DNA from: Solirubrobacterales bacterium
GTDB taxonomy: Bacteria > Actinomycetota > Thermoleophilia > Solirubrobacterales > 70-9
Assembly: GCA_020438355.1 (NCBI GenBank)
Contig: JAGQUT010000002.1
Location: forward strand, 124,001-188,000
Length of the DNA: 64,000 bases
Direction of reading: 5' to 3'
Under the pieces are notes generated by a model that was not told where the DNA came from, searched no databases, and was given only the letters and a program-made list of their open reading frames with translations. Shown piece after piece: positions 34,874 through 42,932 of this stretch. Position numbers and translations under genes: made by a program. The stretch's first letter is position 1, and every line of letters starts with the position of its first letter.

Positions 34874-35590
34874 ATGAAGAAGAACAAGTTGTCGACCAAG
34901 CTGCCCGTCCTCCTCGCCTCCGTTGCCATCCTTGGCGCGGTCATCGCCGGTTGTGGTTCGTCCTCATCGAACTCCGACCCGGAGGAGCTCGGGTTTCAGG
35001 ATCGTGGCCGTCAGCTCTTCAACGCCAACTGCGGAACCTGCCACGTCCTTGCCCATGCGGCGAGCACCGGGGTCCAGGGTCCGAACCTTGACGACGCCTT
35101 TGCTGCAGCCCGGCTCGCCGGCATGGATGACGACACCATTCAGGGTGTGGTTCGCGCCCAGGTGATCCGCCCGCAGGAAGTCCAGCCCGGCTACCCGGGA
35201 ATCGCGATGCCGGCAAACATCCTCGAAGGCAATGACCTTGAAGATGTCGCCGCCTACGTCGCTGCCGTCGCGGGTGTCCCCGGTATCCAGCCCCCCGAAG
35301 CTCCTGGCGAGGGTCCCGGCGCCCAGGTTTACGCCAACAATGGCTGTGGAAGCTGCCATGTTCTCGCGGCCGCCCAGTCGGCCGGCAACCTCGGGCCGAA
35401 TCTCGACGAGGTCATCCCCGACATGACCGAGGCCGAGATCCGCCAGTCGATCGTGAACCCCGGCGCCGTCATCGCCCCGGGTTACCCGAACGCAATGCCC
35501 TCCGACTACGGCACCAAGATCAGCCCCGAGGAGCTGAATCAGCTGATCGACTTCCTCGTCACATCAGCTGCGGCTGATGGCCAGAGCTGA
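34874..35590 (+). CDS. Dihaem class I cytochrome c lipoprotein
   Basis: 238-residue exported protein. The signal peptide ends in a lipobox (VIAGC, Cys27), so it is anchored as a lipoprotein outside the membrane. Two cytochrome c domains follow, each with a C-x-x-C-H haem site (CGTCHVL near 55, CGSCHVL near 160) and a downstream Met ligand (GIAMPANI, NAMPSDYG). It is well placed to carry electrons to the canonical aa3 oxidase, or to pair with the oxidase-like operon. Its 3' end overlaps ctaA by 14 bp. Confidence 0.92.
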   Translation: MKKNKLSTKLPVLLASVAILGAVIAGCGSSSSNSDPEELGFQDRGRQLFNANCGTCHVLAHAASTGVQGPNLDDAFAAARLAGMDDDTIQGVVRAQVIRPQEVQPGYPGIAMPANILEGNDLEDVAAYVAAVAGVPGIQPPEAPGEGPGAQVYANNGCGSCHVLAAAQSAGNLGPNLDEVIPDMTEAEIRQSIVNPGAVIAPGYPNAMPSDYGTKISPEELNQLIDFLVTSAAADGQS

Positions 35591-36554
35591 TTCCCGCCTG
35601 CTGGACCGCATCCGGCAGTTCAGCATTTCGCCTGAGCGCTATCAGGTCATAACCCTGATCGCGCTCATCACGCTGGTGGGGATCGTCTTCACCGGTGCGG
35701 GCGTCCGACTCACCGCCTCCGGACTTGGATGCCCGGACTGGCCCAAGTGTTATGGCGGCTACGTAGCCCCGGCCCAGATCAACGCCTGGATCGAGTACGG
35801 GAACCGGCTCCTGACCGGGATCGTCTCCATCGCGGTCATTGCGGCCTGCCTGCTTGCCTTCTTCCGCCGCCCGTACCGCAAGCACCTCGTCTGGATCGGT
35901 GCGCTCCTTCCGCTCGGAGTCATCGGCCAGATCGTGCTCGGAGCCTTCGTCGTCTACTACCACCTGCCTCCCGAGCTGGTCATCTTCCACTTCATCCTGT
36001 CGATGATCCTGATCGATGCGGCCTTCGCTCTCTGCTGGTGCTCCAGGTACGAGCCGGGAGAGCGCAGGTACTCGACGGACTGGGTCAGCACCTGGGCCGT
36101 ACGGGCGTTGATCCCGGTCGGCCAGTTGACCATCTTCCTCGGCACGATCACCACCGCCTCCGGGCCCCATCCGGGGGACCACAACGAAGAACTGGTGAGA
36201 AGATTCGACTTCAAGGGAGTCGACACTCTCGAGTGGATCGTCCAGCGCCACGCCGCAATGGCCGTAATCTTCGCTCTCTCTGTCGTAGCCGTGATCTTTA
36301 TCGTGCGCCGCAAGGGCGGCGACTCCAGGGCCCAGAAGCCCCTATTCGTGACCCTCGGCATGATCTGCCTCCAGATCGGCATCGGGATCCTTCAGTGGCA
36401 GCTTCACCTGCCGGCCTGGCTGGTCTGGTGCCACGTCGCCCTCGCAACGCTTCTCTGGGTCGCGGTTCTCTGGTCGGTGGCCACCGCCGGGCAGATCACT
36501 CCAGGCACCAAGGGCGCGCTCCGTCGCCACCCGGACCCGGCCGTCTCGAATTAG
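35577..36554 (+). CDS. ctaA: Haem A synthase (COX15/CtaA family)
   Basis: 325-residue membrane enzyme with eight predicted helices that oxidises haem O to haem A. Family motifs are GLGCPDWPKCYGGYVAP near residue 50, EYGNRLLTGIVS (E-x-x-x-R), YYHLPPELVIFHF, ASGPHPGDHN and QRHAAMAV, which supply the haem-binding His residues. It begins inside the cytochrome c gene (14-bp overlap), implying coupling. With ctaB it provides haem A for the canonical oxidase. Confidence 0.94.
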   Translation: MARADSRLLDRIRQFSISPERYQVITLIALITLVGIVFTGAGVRLTASGLGCPDWPKCYGGYVAPAQINAWIEYGNRLLTGIVSIAVIAACLLAFFRRPYRKHLVWIGALLPLGVIGQIVLGAFVVYYHLPPELVIFHFILSMILIDAAFALCWCSRYEPGERRYSTDWVSTWAVRALIPVGQLTIFLGTITTASGPHPGDHNEELVRRFDFKGVDTLEWIVQRHAAMAVIFALSVVAVIFIVRRKGGDSRAQKPLFVTLGMICLQIGIGILQWQLHLPAWLVWCHVALATLLWVAVLWSVATAGQITPGTKGALRRHPDPAVSN

Positions 36555-36594
36555 GCGTCCCGACCGCTCGTGACAATGAAGTCTGGAGCGCTAG

Positions 36595-37944
36595 ATGGCC
36601 ATAACTTCAAAGTCAAAGCTTCTTGAACATGGGCTGGTCGATCTCCGGCGGCTGGCCCTGGAGATCGCAGAGGACGGCCTGACGGCCGCGGACGGCGGGC
36701 AGGCGGTACGAGAGTCGATCCGGCTGGTCGAGGATGGTGTCGAGGTTGAAGACGAGTTCTTCCGACTGGAGGACGAGAACCGGCTGATCATCCTCGGTGC
36801 CGGCAAGGCGACGCTTCCTGTGGCCCTGGCGCTCGAAGAGACCCTCGGCGAGAGGATCGACTTGGGGGCGATCGTCCTTCGTCGAGGTGTGGAGGCGGAT
36901 TCCGGGCGCCTCAAGGTGCTCCACTCCGACCACCCGATCCCATCCCCTGATTCGGTCAGGGCAGCAGAAAGGATCGTCGAGATCACCAATCAGGCTGAAT
37001 CCGGAGATCTGGTCATCACCTGCTTCACCGGAGGAAGGTCCGCCCTCCTCTGCCTCCCCCCGGAAGGCGTTTCCTTCGAAGAGAAACGGCGCTTGAACGA
37101 GTTGCTGGTCTCCTCCGGAATGACTATCAGCGAGATCAACACCGTCAGGAAGCACGTCTCCCGAATCAAGGGGGGCAGGCTTGCCTCGCGGATGTCACCG
37201 GCGCGAATCATCAATCTCACGATCTCCGATGTAGCCGGGGACCAGCTCGACGTACTTGCCGACCTCACCACTCAGGACAGCTCGACTCCCGAGGATGCGA
37301 TCGACGTGCTCGAGAGGCACGACCTGCTGGAACGGGTCCCGGCTTCGGTCCTTGAACATCTCGAGGGTGACGGCGCGGCTTCACCGGACCTCGGCTCGAT
37401 CCGGATCTCCAATTTCATGCTCGTCAACGGCCAGCGGGTCTGCGACGCAATGGTCGAAACCGCCAGGGACCGCGGTCTGGACCCGATCGTCCTCAGCACG
37501 ACGCTAGAGGGTGACGCCGCCTGGATCGGTGAGCATGTGGCATCCCGGGCCCTGGAAGAACTGGGGGCTGGCAACAGTGGCACCGTCCTGATCGGTTGTG
37601 GCGGTGAGGCAACCGTAGTCCTGGGCGACGGAGTTTTCGGGGAGGGAGGACCAAATCAGGAAGCCGCGCTCGCGGCAGGCCTCGCCCTCGTGGGCGAACC
37701 GGTCGCAGCCGTCTTCCTCGACACCGACGGATCGGATGGCGGCACCGAGGCCGCAGGGGCGGTCTGCGATGGCGAAACTGCCGGCAGGGCCGCCAGGCTG
37801 AGCCTGGACATCCCGGGAAGTCTCGAATCTCACCGCTCAGGAGAGGCCCTGAGAGTCCTTGACGACCTTCTGGTGACTGGACCCACCGGAACCAACGTGA
37901 ACGACCTCTACGTCGCTGTGATCTGCGACAGAACGGATATCTGA
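36595..37944 (+). CDS. Glycerate 2-kinase (GckA/MOFRL type)
   Basis: 449-residue protein with the N-terminal DUF4147 domain (LIILGAGKATLPVALALEE near residue 65; VITCFTGGRSALLCLPPEG near 140; ISEINTVRKHVSRIKGGRLA near 180) and the C-terminal MOFRL domain (GDGVFGEGGPNQEAALAAG, LDTDGSDGGTEAAGAV). It phosphorylates D-glycerate to 2-phosphoglycerate in glyoxylate or serine-cycle metabolism. It is followed 3 bp later by a cupin gene, so the two are likely co-transcribed. Unrelated to the flanking oxidase genes. Confidence 0.92.
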   Translation: MAITSKSKLLEHGLVDLRRLALEIAEDGLTAADGGQAVRESIRLVEDGVEVEDEFFRLEDENRLIILGAGKATLPVALALEETLGERIDLGAIVLRRGVEADSGRLKVLHSDHPIPSPDSVRAAERIVEITNQAESGDLVITCFTGGRSALLCLPPEGVSFEEKRRLNELLVSSGMTISEINTVRKHVSRIKGGRLASRMSPARIINLTISDVAGDQLDVLADLTTQDSSTPEDAIDVLERHDLLERVPASVLEHLEGDGAASPDLGSIRISNFMLVNGQRVCDAMVETARDRGLDPIVLSTTLEGDAAWIGEHVASRALEELGAGNSGTVLIGCGGEATVVLGDGVFGEGGPNQEAALAAGLALVGEPVAAVFLDTDGSDGGTEAAGAVCDGETAGRAARLSLDIPGSLESHRSGEALRVLDDLLVTGPTGTNVNDLYVAVICDRTDI

Positions 37945-37947
37945 ATC

Positions 37948-38274
37948 ATGAACCGACACCCCGTGCTCGAGGATCTGACTCCAGATCCGCCTGAGCCCGA
38001 CCAGATTGTCTCCGGGACCCCTGAAATATCCGAGTTGACCCTCCTGGAAGCCTCAGACGGCTCCGTCGCCGGTCTCTGGCAGCTAACGCCCGGCGTGGTG
38101 ACGGACACCGAAGTCGAAGAGTCATTCATGGTCATCACCGGCAACGGCAGGGTGCTGTTCGAGGATGGCAGCGAGCTGAAACTGGCCCCCGGCGTCATCC
38201 ATCACTTCGAAGGTGGCGAAAAGACCACCTGGGAGATCGATGAGACGCTGCTGAAGGCCTACTGGATCAGGTAG
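37948..38274 (+). CDS. Cupin-domain protein
   Basis: 108-residue single-domain cupin. The segments EESFMVITGNGRVLFEDG and LAPGVIHHFEGGEKTTWEI correspond to the two cupin motifs of DUF861/EutQ-like proteins. The usual metal ligands are partly replaced, as often in this subgroup. Probably a small-molecule binding or isomerase-like protein, co-transcribed with glycerate 2-kinase; the ligand is unknown. Confidence 0.82.
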   Translation: MNRHPVLEDLTPDPPEPDQIVSGTPEISELTLLEASDGSVAGLWQLTPGVVTDTEVEESFMVITGNGRVLFEDGSELKLAPGVIHHFEGGEKTTWEIDETLLKAYWIR

Positions 38275-38279
38275 CGACG

Positions 38280-38573
38280 CTACTCGTCTTCGTCCGGGCT
38301 GCCCAGCTGGTGCCTGAGACCCTTGAAAATCGGCACCGCGAGGATCCCGAGAAGGATCAGGGTCCAGAGAACTGACGCCAGCGGCGAGATCAGCTTGGCC
38401 ACCGCCCCGATCGAAACGGCGGCGATGATCACGACAACGAGCCAGCTGAAGGCCGCTCCCTCGGACTCCAGCGGATTGCCTAGGTTCAGTCCGAACTTCT
38501 CGTCCCGCGCGGGAACCGGCGACTCCTCCACCTCCGTGGATTCTTCTCCCTCCCGGACCTCGGGATCGCTCAT
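38280..38573 (-). CDS. Small membrane protein of the canonical aa3 operon
   Basis: 97-residue protein with an acidic N-terminal half (MSDPEVREGEESTEVEE) and two hydrophobic helices (about 43-64 and 68-84). It follows coxC by 8 bp and is the last gene of the minus-strand oxidase operon, the place of subunit IV in other operons. ATG 38573 is preferred because the longer form would overlap coxC. No sequence family recognised with certainty. Confidence 0.65.
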   Translation of the reverse strand: MSDPEVREGEESTEVEESPVPARDEKFGLNLGNPLESEGAAFSWLVVVIIAAVSIGAVAKLISPLASVLWTLILLGILAVPIFKGLRHQLGSPDEDE

Positions 38574-38581
38574 GTCCGGCC

Positions 38582-39208
38582 TCAGATGATGTAGATCGCC
38601 AGGAACACGATGATCCACATGATGTCGACGAAGTGCCAGTAGATGCCTGGTACCTCGACACCGAGGTGGTCCTTCTGTTCCGGACCGAAGTGGCCGCGGT
38701 AGGCGCGAATGTTGGCGAAGGTCAAGAGCAGCAGGCCAACGAAGACGTGGGCGCCGTGGAGCCCGGTGAGGCTGAAGAAGATCGAACCGAAGGCACCGTC
38801 ACGCGGCGTGAAGCCGATGTGGATGTACTCGTTGATCTGGATGAAGAGGAAGGTCGCGCCGAGGAGCCAGGTCGTGGTCAGGCCGAGCTTCAGACCGCGA
38901 TGGTTGTTGTGCTTGATCGCCTCGAGCGCGTAGTGGATCGTGAACGAGGAGGAAACCAGGATGCAGGTGTTGATGCCGGCGATCAGGACCGGGAGCTCGA
39001 CGCCCTCCGGCGGCCAGGAGGCCGGATCGGCGACGACCCGCAGGAAGAAGTAGGCGGCGAAGAAGGCGCCGAACAGCATCACCTCGGAAAGGATGAAAAG
39101 CAGGATGCCGAGGATCGTGCGGTCGATGCGGGCGCTCTGATGCGCCTCGGGCGGGCCGTGATGGTGGTCGTCGACGTGACCGTGGGCGGCGATGCTTGCG
39201 CTTTCCAT
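38582..39208 (-). CDS. coxC: Cytochrome c oxidase subunit III
   Basis: 208-residue protein with five predicted membrane helices. Signatures are TILGILLFILSEVMLFGAFFAAYFFLR (split here by a loop), RDGAFGSIFFSLTGLHGAHV and the C-terminal YWHFVDIMWIIVFLAIYI. It is the short, five-helix form found in actinobacteria. It lies between the small membrane protein and the universal-stress-like gene in the coxB-coxA operon. Confidence 0.95.
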   Translation of the reverse strand: MESASIAAHGHVDDHHHGPPEAHQSARIDRTILGILLFILSEVMLFGAFFAAYFFLRVVADPASWPPEGVELPVLIAGINTCILVSSSFTIHYALEAIKHNNHRGLKLGLTTTWLLGATFLFIQINEYIHIGFTPRDGAFGSIFFSLTGLHGAHVFVGLLLLTFANIRAYRGHFGPEQKDHLGVEVPGIYWHFVDIMWIIVFLAIYII

Positions 39209-39210
39209 CT

Positions 39211-40116
39211 CTATGCCTCGTTCTCTTCCGCGGTTGAATCTTCAGCGCCAGCGGCTTCGGGAGCCTCGCCCTCGGCGACCACGGCAGCGACGGCCTCCGG
39301 CGGGCGGCCGGCCTCGTGGTGGACCACGGGCTTCTCGGTGATCTCGCGCACCCGGCCGATCAGGTCTTCCTTCAGCCAGTGGGACTCTTCACCGCTCAGG
39401 GTCGAAATCAGGATCTCGTCAACCCGGTAATGCTCGATCGCGTTCTTCACTGCGTCGAACGGGTCCGGGCTCATCGGCTGGCCCGTGGCGTCGATGTCGG
39501 CGTGGTAGAGCTTGGCCATGACGGTCGCCAGGTTCCGGGCAACGGTGGCCTCGGAAACATCGTCGGCGGCCGGAGCGATGATCGTGTACCGGTGGGGACG
39601 CTCGCCGGAGCGGTCGAGCAGACGCTCCTGAAGGTCCTCGGAGGTAAGGGTCCGGTTGGCGACGACCAGGGTGTGGGTCACGTTCAGGCTGATCGAGTCG
39701 TCCTCGATCCGAACCGGAATGTGGGTGATGTTGGTCACGTCGCCGTAGGTGATCTCGGCCCAGGAGAGCAGGTCGCGCCTGGTCAGGCCGAAACGGAAGT
39801 CATAGGTGCAGGAAAGCAGAACCTCGCCCGGGCGATGGCTGCGAATCGCGTCGCCGAGGGCCAGGTCGTACTCGGGGTCGAGCACTTCGCCGATCGCCTC
39901 GATGCCGAACTCGTCGAGCACGGCGAGGGTCACGTCAACCCGGGCCCGGGCCGCTTCCGCCCTTTCCTCGGGATCGAAGAGCTGACCGACCGAAGGCTGA
40001 TTCTGCGGGGCGACGACCACCACGTAGGAGGCGTCGGCCGCCTTTTCGCGGGCCGCCTCGAGCAGCTTGCGGCCGCCGGCGACCTCGTTCAGGAAAATCA
40101 GAAGGGGCTTGCTCAT
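39211..40116 (-). CDS. Tandem universal stress protein-like protein
   Basis: 301-residue cytosolic protein with two alpha/beta domains of the UspA fold (about residues 1-135 and 145-270) and an Ala/Glu-rich tail. Strand starts MSKPLLIFLNEVAGG and HRYTIIAPAADD, and the paired VDEILISTLSGEESHWL near the end, fit the fold; the classic ATP loop (G-x-x-G-x9-G-S/T) is not clear. ATG 40116 overlaps the coxA stop (ATGA), so it is made together with the oxidase. The role is unknown; sensing or assembly is inference. Confidence 0.75.
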   Translation of the reverse strand: MSKPLLIFLNEVAGGRKLLEAAREKAADASYVVVVAPQNQPSVGQLFDPEERAEAARARVDVTLAVLDEFGIEAIGEVLDPEYDLALGDAIRSHRPGEVLLSCTYDFRFGLTRRDLLSWAEITYGDVTNITHIPVRIEDDSISLNVTHTLVVANRTLTSEDLQERLLDRSGERPHRYTIIAPAADDVSEATVARNLATVMAKLYHADIDATGQPMSPDPFDAVKNAIEHYRVDEILISTLSGEESHWLKEDLIGRVREITEKPVVHHEAGRPPEAVAAVVAEGEAPEAAGAEDSTAEENEA

Positions 40117-42026
40117 GACGGCGCAGTCACCGTGCTGGGCTGGGTTTCGGGCACTTCCGCCCCTTCGCCTTCGCCGCCCATGATCGCGTGACGCGCACCC
40201 GGCGTGCCGTACTCGTAGGGACCGCCGACGACCCGCGGGATCTCGTCGAAGTTGAAGACCGGCGGCGGCGAAGAGACCTGCCACTCGATCGAGTTCGCGC
40301 GCCACGGGTTGTTGCCCGCCTTCGGGCCGAACCGCCAGCTGACGATCATGTTGTAGAGGAAGATCAGCTGGACCGCACCGAGCACGAAGGCCGAGACGGA
40401 AATCAGCAGGTTCCAGTTGCCGTACTGCGTCGCGTAATCGGCGACACGGCGGGGCATGCCATCCATCCCGATCCAGTGCATCGGGACGAAGGTCATCCAG
40501 GTACCGACCAGCGTGCCCCAGAAGTGGATCCGGCCGAGTCGCTCGTCATACATGCGTCCGGTCATCTTCGGGAACCAGTGATAGATGCCGGCGAAGATGG
40601 TGAATACCGAGCCGCCGAAGAGCACGAAGTGGATGTGGGCGACGATGAAGTAGGTGTCCGAGACGTGGATGTCGAGCGGGATCATGGCGGTCATCACGCC
40701 GGAGATTCCGCCGACGGTGAAGGTGATGATGAAGGCCAGCGAGAACAGCATCGCCGTCGAATAGGTGTGGATCTTCCCGTAGAAGAGCGTGCCCAGCCAG
40801 GAGAAGACCTTGATGCCGGTCGGTACCGCGATCAACATCGTGGTGATCATGATCGGCACTCGCAGCCAGCTGAACATGCCGGCGACGAACATGTGGTGCG
40901 CCCAGACCGAGTAGGAGAGCACGACGATGCCGATCAGGGCGAGGGCCATGAGCCGGTAGCCGAAGACCGGCTTTCGGGCATGGGTGGAAATGATCTCGGA
41001 GATGATCCCGAAGCCGGGCAACATCATGATGTAGACGGCTGGGTGCGAATAGAACCAGAAGATGTGCTGGTAGGAGATGACGTCGCCGCCCTCGAGGAAG
41101 TTGAAGAAGTTCATCCCGAGGATGCGGTCGAAGAAGACCATGAACTGGGCACCGGCCACAAACGGGGTGGCACCGACGACCAGCAGCGAGGTCGAAAGGT
41201 TGGCCCAGACCAGCAGCGGCATGCGCCACAGGTTCATTCCGGGCGCACGCATGGTGATGATCGTGACCAGGAAGTTGAGAGCGGTTGCAATGGATGACGC
41301 ACCCGCGAACTGCACGCCTATGTTGAAGAAGGATTGCCCTAATGGGGCGCCGGTAGAGAGTGGCGCGTAGCCGGTCCAGCCAGCGTCAAAGGCGCCGCCG
41401 GGAACCAGGAAGCTGGCCAGGAAGATGATGCCTGCGATCGGCAGGAGCCAGAACGAGAGGGCGTTCAGTCTCGGGAACGCCATGTCCGGCGCGCCGATCA
41501 TCAGCGGAAGTACGTAGTTGGCGAGTCCTGCGAAGACCGGAATGATGAAAAGGAAGATCATCACCACGGCGTGAGTCGAGAAAAGGCCGTTGTAGGTGTT
41601 GGCGGCGACGATCTGGCCGCCGGGCTGCGCCAGCTCGGCGCGGATCAGGAGGGCAAGCAGACCACCGATCAGGAAGAAGATCATGGTGGTGACGACGTAC
41701 TGGGTGCCGATCACCTTGTGGTCGGTGTTGAACTTGAAGTAGTCCTTCCAGCTGAAAGCGCCATGTCCCGAGTGATCTTCAGGGATCGTCGGCTTGCCGG
41801 CTGCCCAGCGGAACCAGTAGTCAAAGGCACCAAAACCGAACAGGAAGCCGAACGGGGCGGTGATCAGCGGGACGATTACGTGCGGGTAACCGGTCTGCTC
41901 GGTCTGGTACAGGTCCAGGCCGGAGATCGCGCGAAGCGCGATAACGAGAACAAATCCGAAAGCCGCGCCAAGGACGGTGCCGATTGCCGCTCGGTACCAA
42001 CCCGGCTGCCTGATTGCCGCTGCCAT
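40113..42026 (-). CDS. coxA: Cytochrome c oxidase subunit I (A2-type)
   Basis: 637-residue catalytic subunit of aa3 oxidase. All ligands are present: helix II His (FSTHAVVM), helix VI SHPAVYIM (YSHP pattern of A2 enzymes in place of HPEVY), helix VII WAHHMFVAG for CuB, and helix X VAHIHFVLFGG for both haems. An extra N-terminal region of about 100 residues has two additional helices (residues about 10-30 and 48-70) before the usual DHKVIGTQY. It transfers electrons from CuA to O2 and pumps protons. It follows coxB and overlaps the universal-stress-like gene. Confidence 0.96.
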   Translation of the reverse strand: MAAAIRQPGWYRAAIGTVLGAAFGFVLVIALRAISGLDLYQTEQTGYPHVIVPLITAPFGFLFGFGAFDYWFRWAAGKPTIPEDHSGHGAFSWKDYFKFNTDHKVIGTQYVVTTMIFFLIGGLLALLIRAELAQPGGQIVAANTYNGLFSTHAVVMIFLFIIPVFAGLANYVLPLMIGAPDMAFPRLNALSFWLLPIAGIIFLASFLVPGGAFDAGWTGYAPLSTGAPLGQSFFNIGVQFAGASSIATALNFLVTIITMRAPGMNLWRMPLLVWANLSTSLLVVGATPFVAGAQFMVFFDRILGMNFFNFLEGGDVISYQHIFWFYSHPAVYIMMLPGFGIISEIISTHARKPVFGYRLMALALIGIVVLSYSVWAHHMFVAGMFSWLRVPIMITTMLIAVPTGIKVFSWLGTLFYGKIHTYSTAMLFSLAFIITFTVGGISGVMTAMIPLDIHVSDTYFIVAHIHFVLFGGSVFTIFAGIYHWFPKMTGRMYDERLGRIHFWGTLVGTWMTFVPMHWIGMDGMPRRVADYATQYGNWNLLISVSAFVLGAVQLIFLYNMIVSWRFGPKAGNNPWRANSIEWQVSSPPPVFNFDEIPRVVGGPYEYGTPGARHAIMGGEGEGAEVPETQPSTVTAPS

Positions 42027-42063
42027 TACATGACCTCCATCATCGGGTTACGGAGCGAGGACG

Positions 42064-42879
42064 TCATTCTTCAATGACCCCGCTTCCTTCAATGCCCCCG
42101 GACTGCTCTTCTTTTTTCGCCTGGGCTTCGCGGTACTGATCGCCGGTCAGCAACAGGTCCTCAGGAACCTCAGTCGTCTGCTTCTTCAGCCAGGCTTCAT
42201 ATTCTTCCTGGGACTGGACGACTACGAGCGCACGCATCGTCGTGTGTCCGACGCCGCAGAGTTCGACGCAGATCAGAGGGTATGTCCCTTCCTTGTCCGG
42301 CGTGACGATCACTTCAGTTGCCAGACCCGGCACGGCGTCCATCTTGATGCGCCAATCGGGGACCCAGAAGGAGTGGATCACGTCCTGGGCCTGAAGATCA
42401 ACGATCAGCTGGCGATTGACGGGAACGTGAAGGATGCCCTCGGACCACTTGTTGCCGTCTTCGGGGTAACCGAAGGTCCAGGCGAACTGCTGGGCGTACG
42501 CGTTGACCCGTACCGCGTTGTCGTCCTTCTTCTCGATGTCGTTCAGGACGGCCCACGAGTAACCGCCGAGGCCGAGGACGATGATCACCGGAATGATTGT
42601 CCAGATGATCTCCAGCTTGGTGTTGCCGTGGATCGGGAGCCCGTCACTCTCGTCTCCTGGCTTGGCCCTCCACTTGATCAGTGCGTAGCCAAGCGCGACG
42701 CAGACGATCGCGAAGACGAAGGAGGAAATTACGACGGTCACATCCAGCAGCGTGTCGATCGGTCCGGCTTCGACGGAAGCGTCATCGCCGAACCAGTTGA
42801 ACTGCAGCAGGATCACGGACTGGATTACGCCAAGGACGATCGTGGCGAGCACCATTTTCAAAATCGGGAGACGAGTCAT
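42064..42879 (-). CDS. coxB: Cytochrome c oxidase subunit II
   Basis: 271-residue subunit with two N-terminal helices and a cupredoxin domain. The CuA site is intact: DVIHSFWVPDW (His) and LICVELCGVGHTTM (Cys, Glu, Cys, His, Met). It accepts electrons from cytochrome c at the outer face of the membrane. First gene of the minus-strand oxidase operon, 37 bp before coxA. No fused cytochrome c domain, so the dihaem lipoprotein at 34.9 kb is a natural donor. Confidence 0.95.
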   Translation of the reverse strand: MTRLPILKMVLATIVLGVIQSVILLQFNWFGDDASVEAGPIDTLLDVTVVISSFVFAIVCVALGYALIKWRAKPGDESDGLPIHGNTKLEIIWTIIPVIIVLGLGGYSWAVLNDIEKKDDNAVRVNAYAQQFAWTFGYPEDGNKWSEGILHVPVNRQLIVDLQAQDVIHSFWVPDWRIKMDAVPGLATEVIVTPDKEGTYPLICVELCGVGHTTMRALVVVQSQEEYEAWLKKQTTEVPEDLLLTGDQYREAQAKKEEQSGGIEGSGVIEE

Positions 42880-42932
42880 GAGGCGAGAGCCATTCTATTG
42901 AAGCGGCAGACGAAAGGTCCGTGACCCTCGCG

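Noticed and set aside
40188-41297. 369-residue plus-strand open frame over coxA
   Set aside because: Antisense shadow of canonical coxA, with a repetitive Asp/Glu/His/Arg composition.
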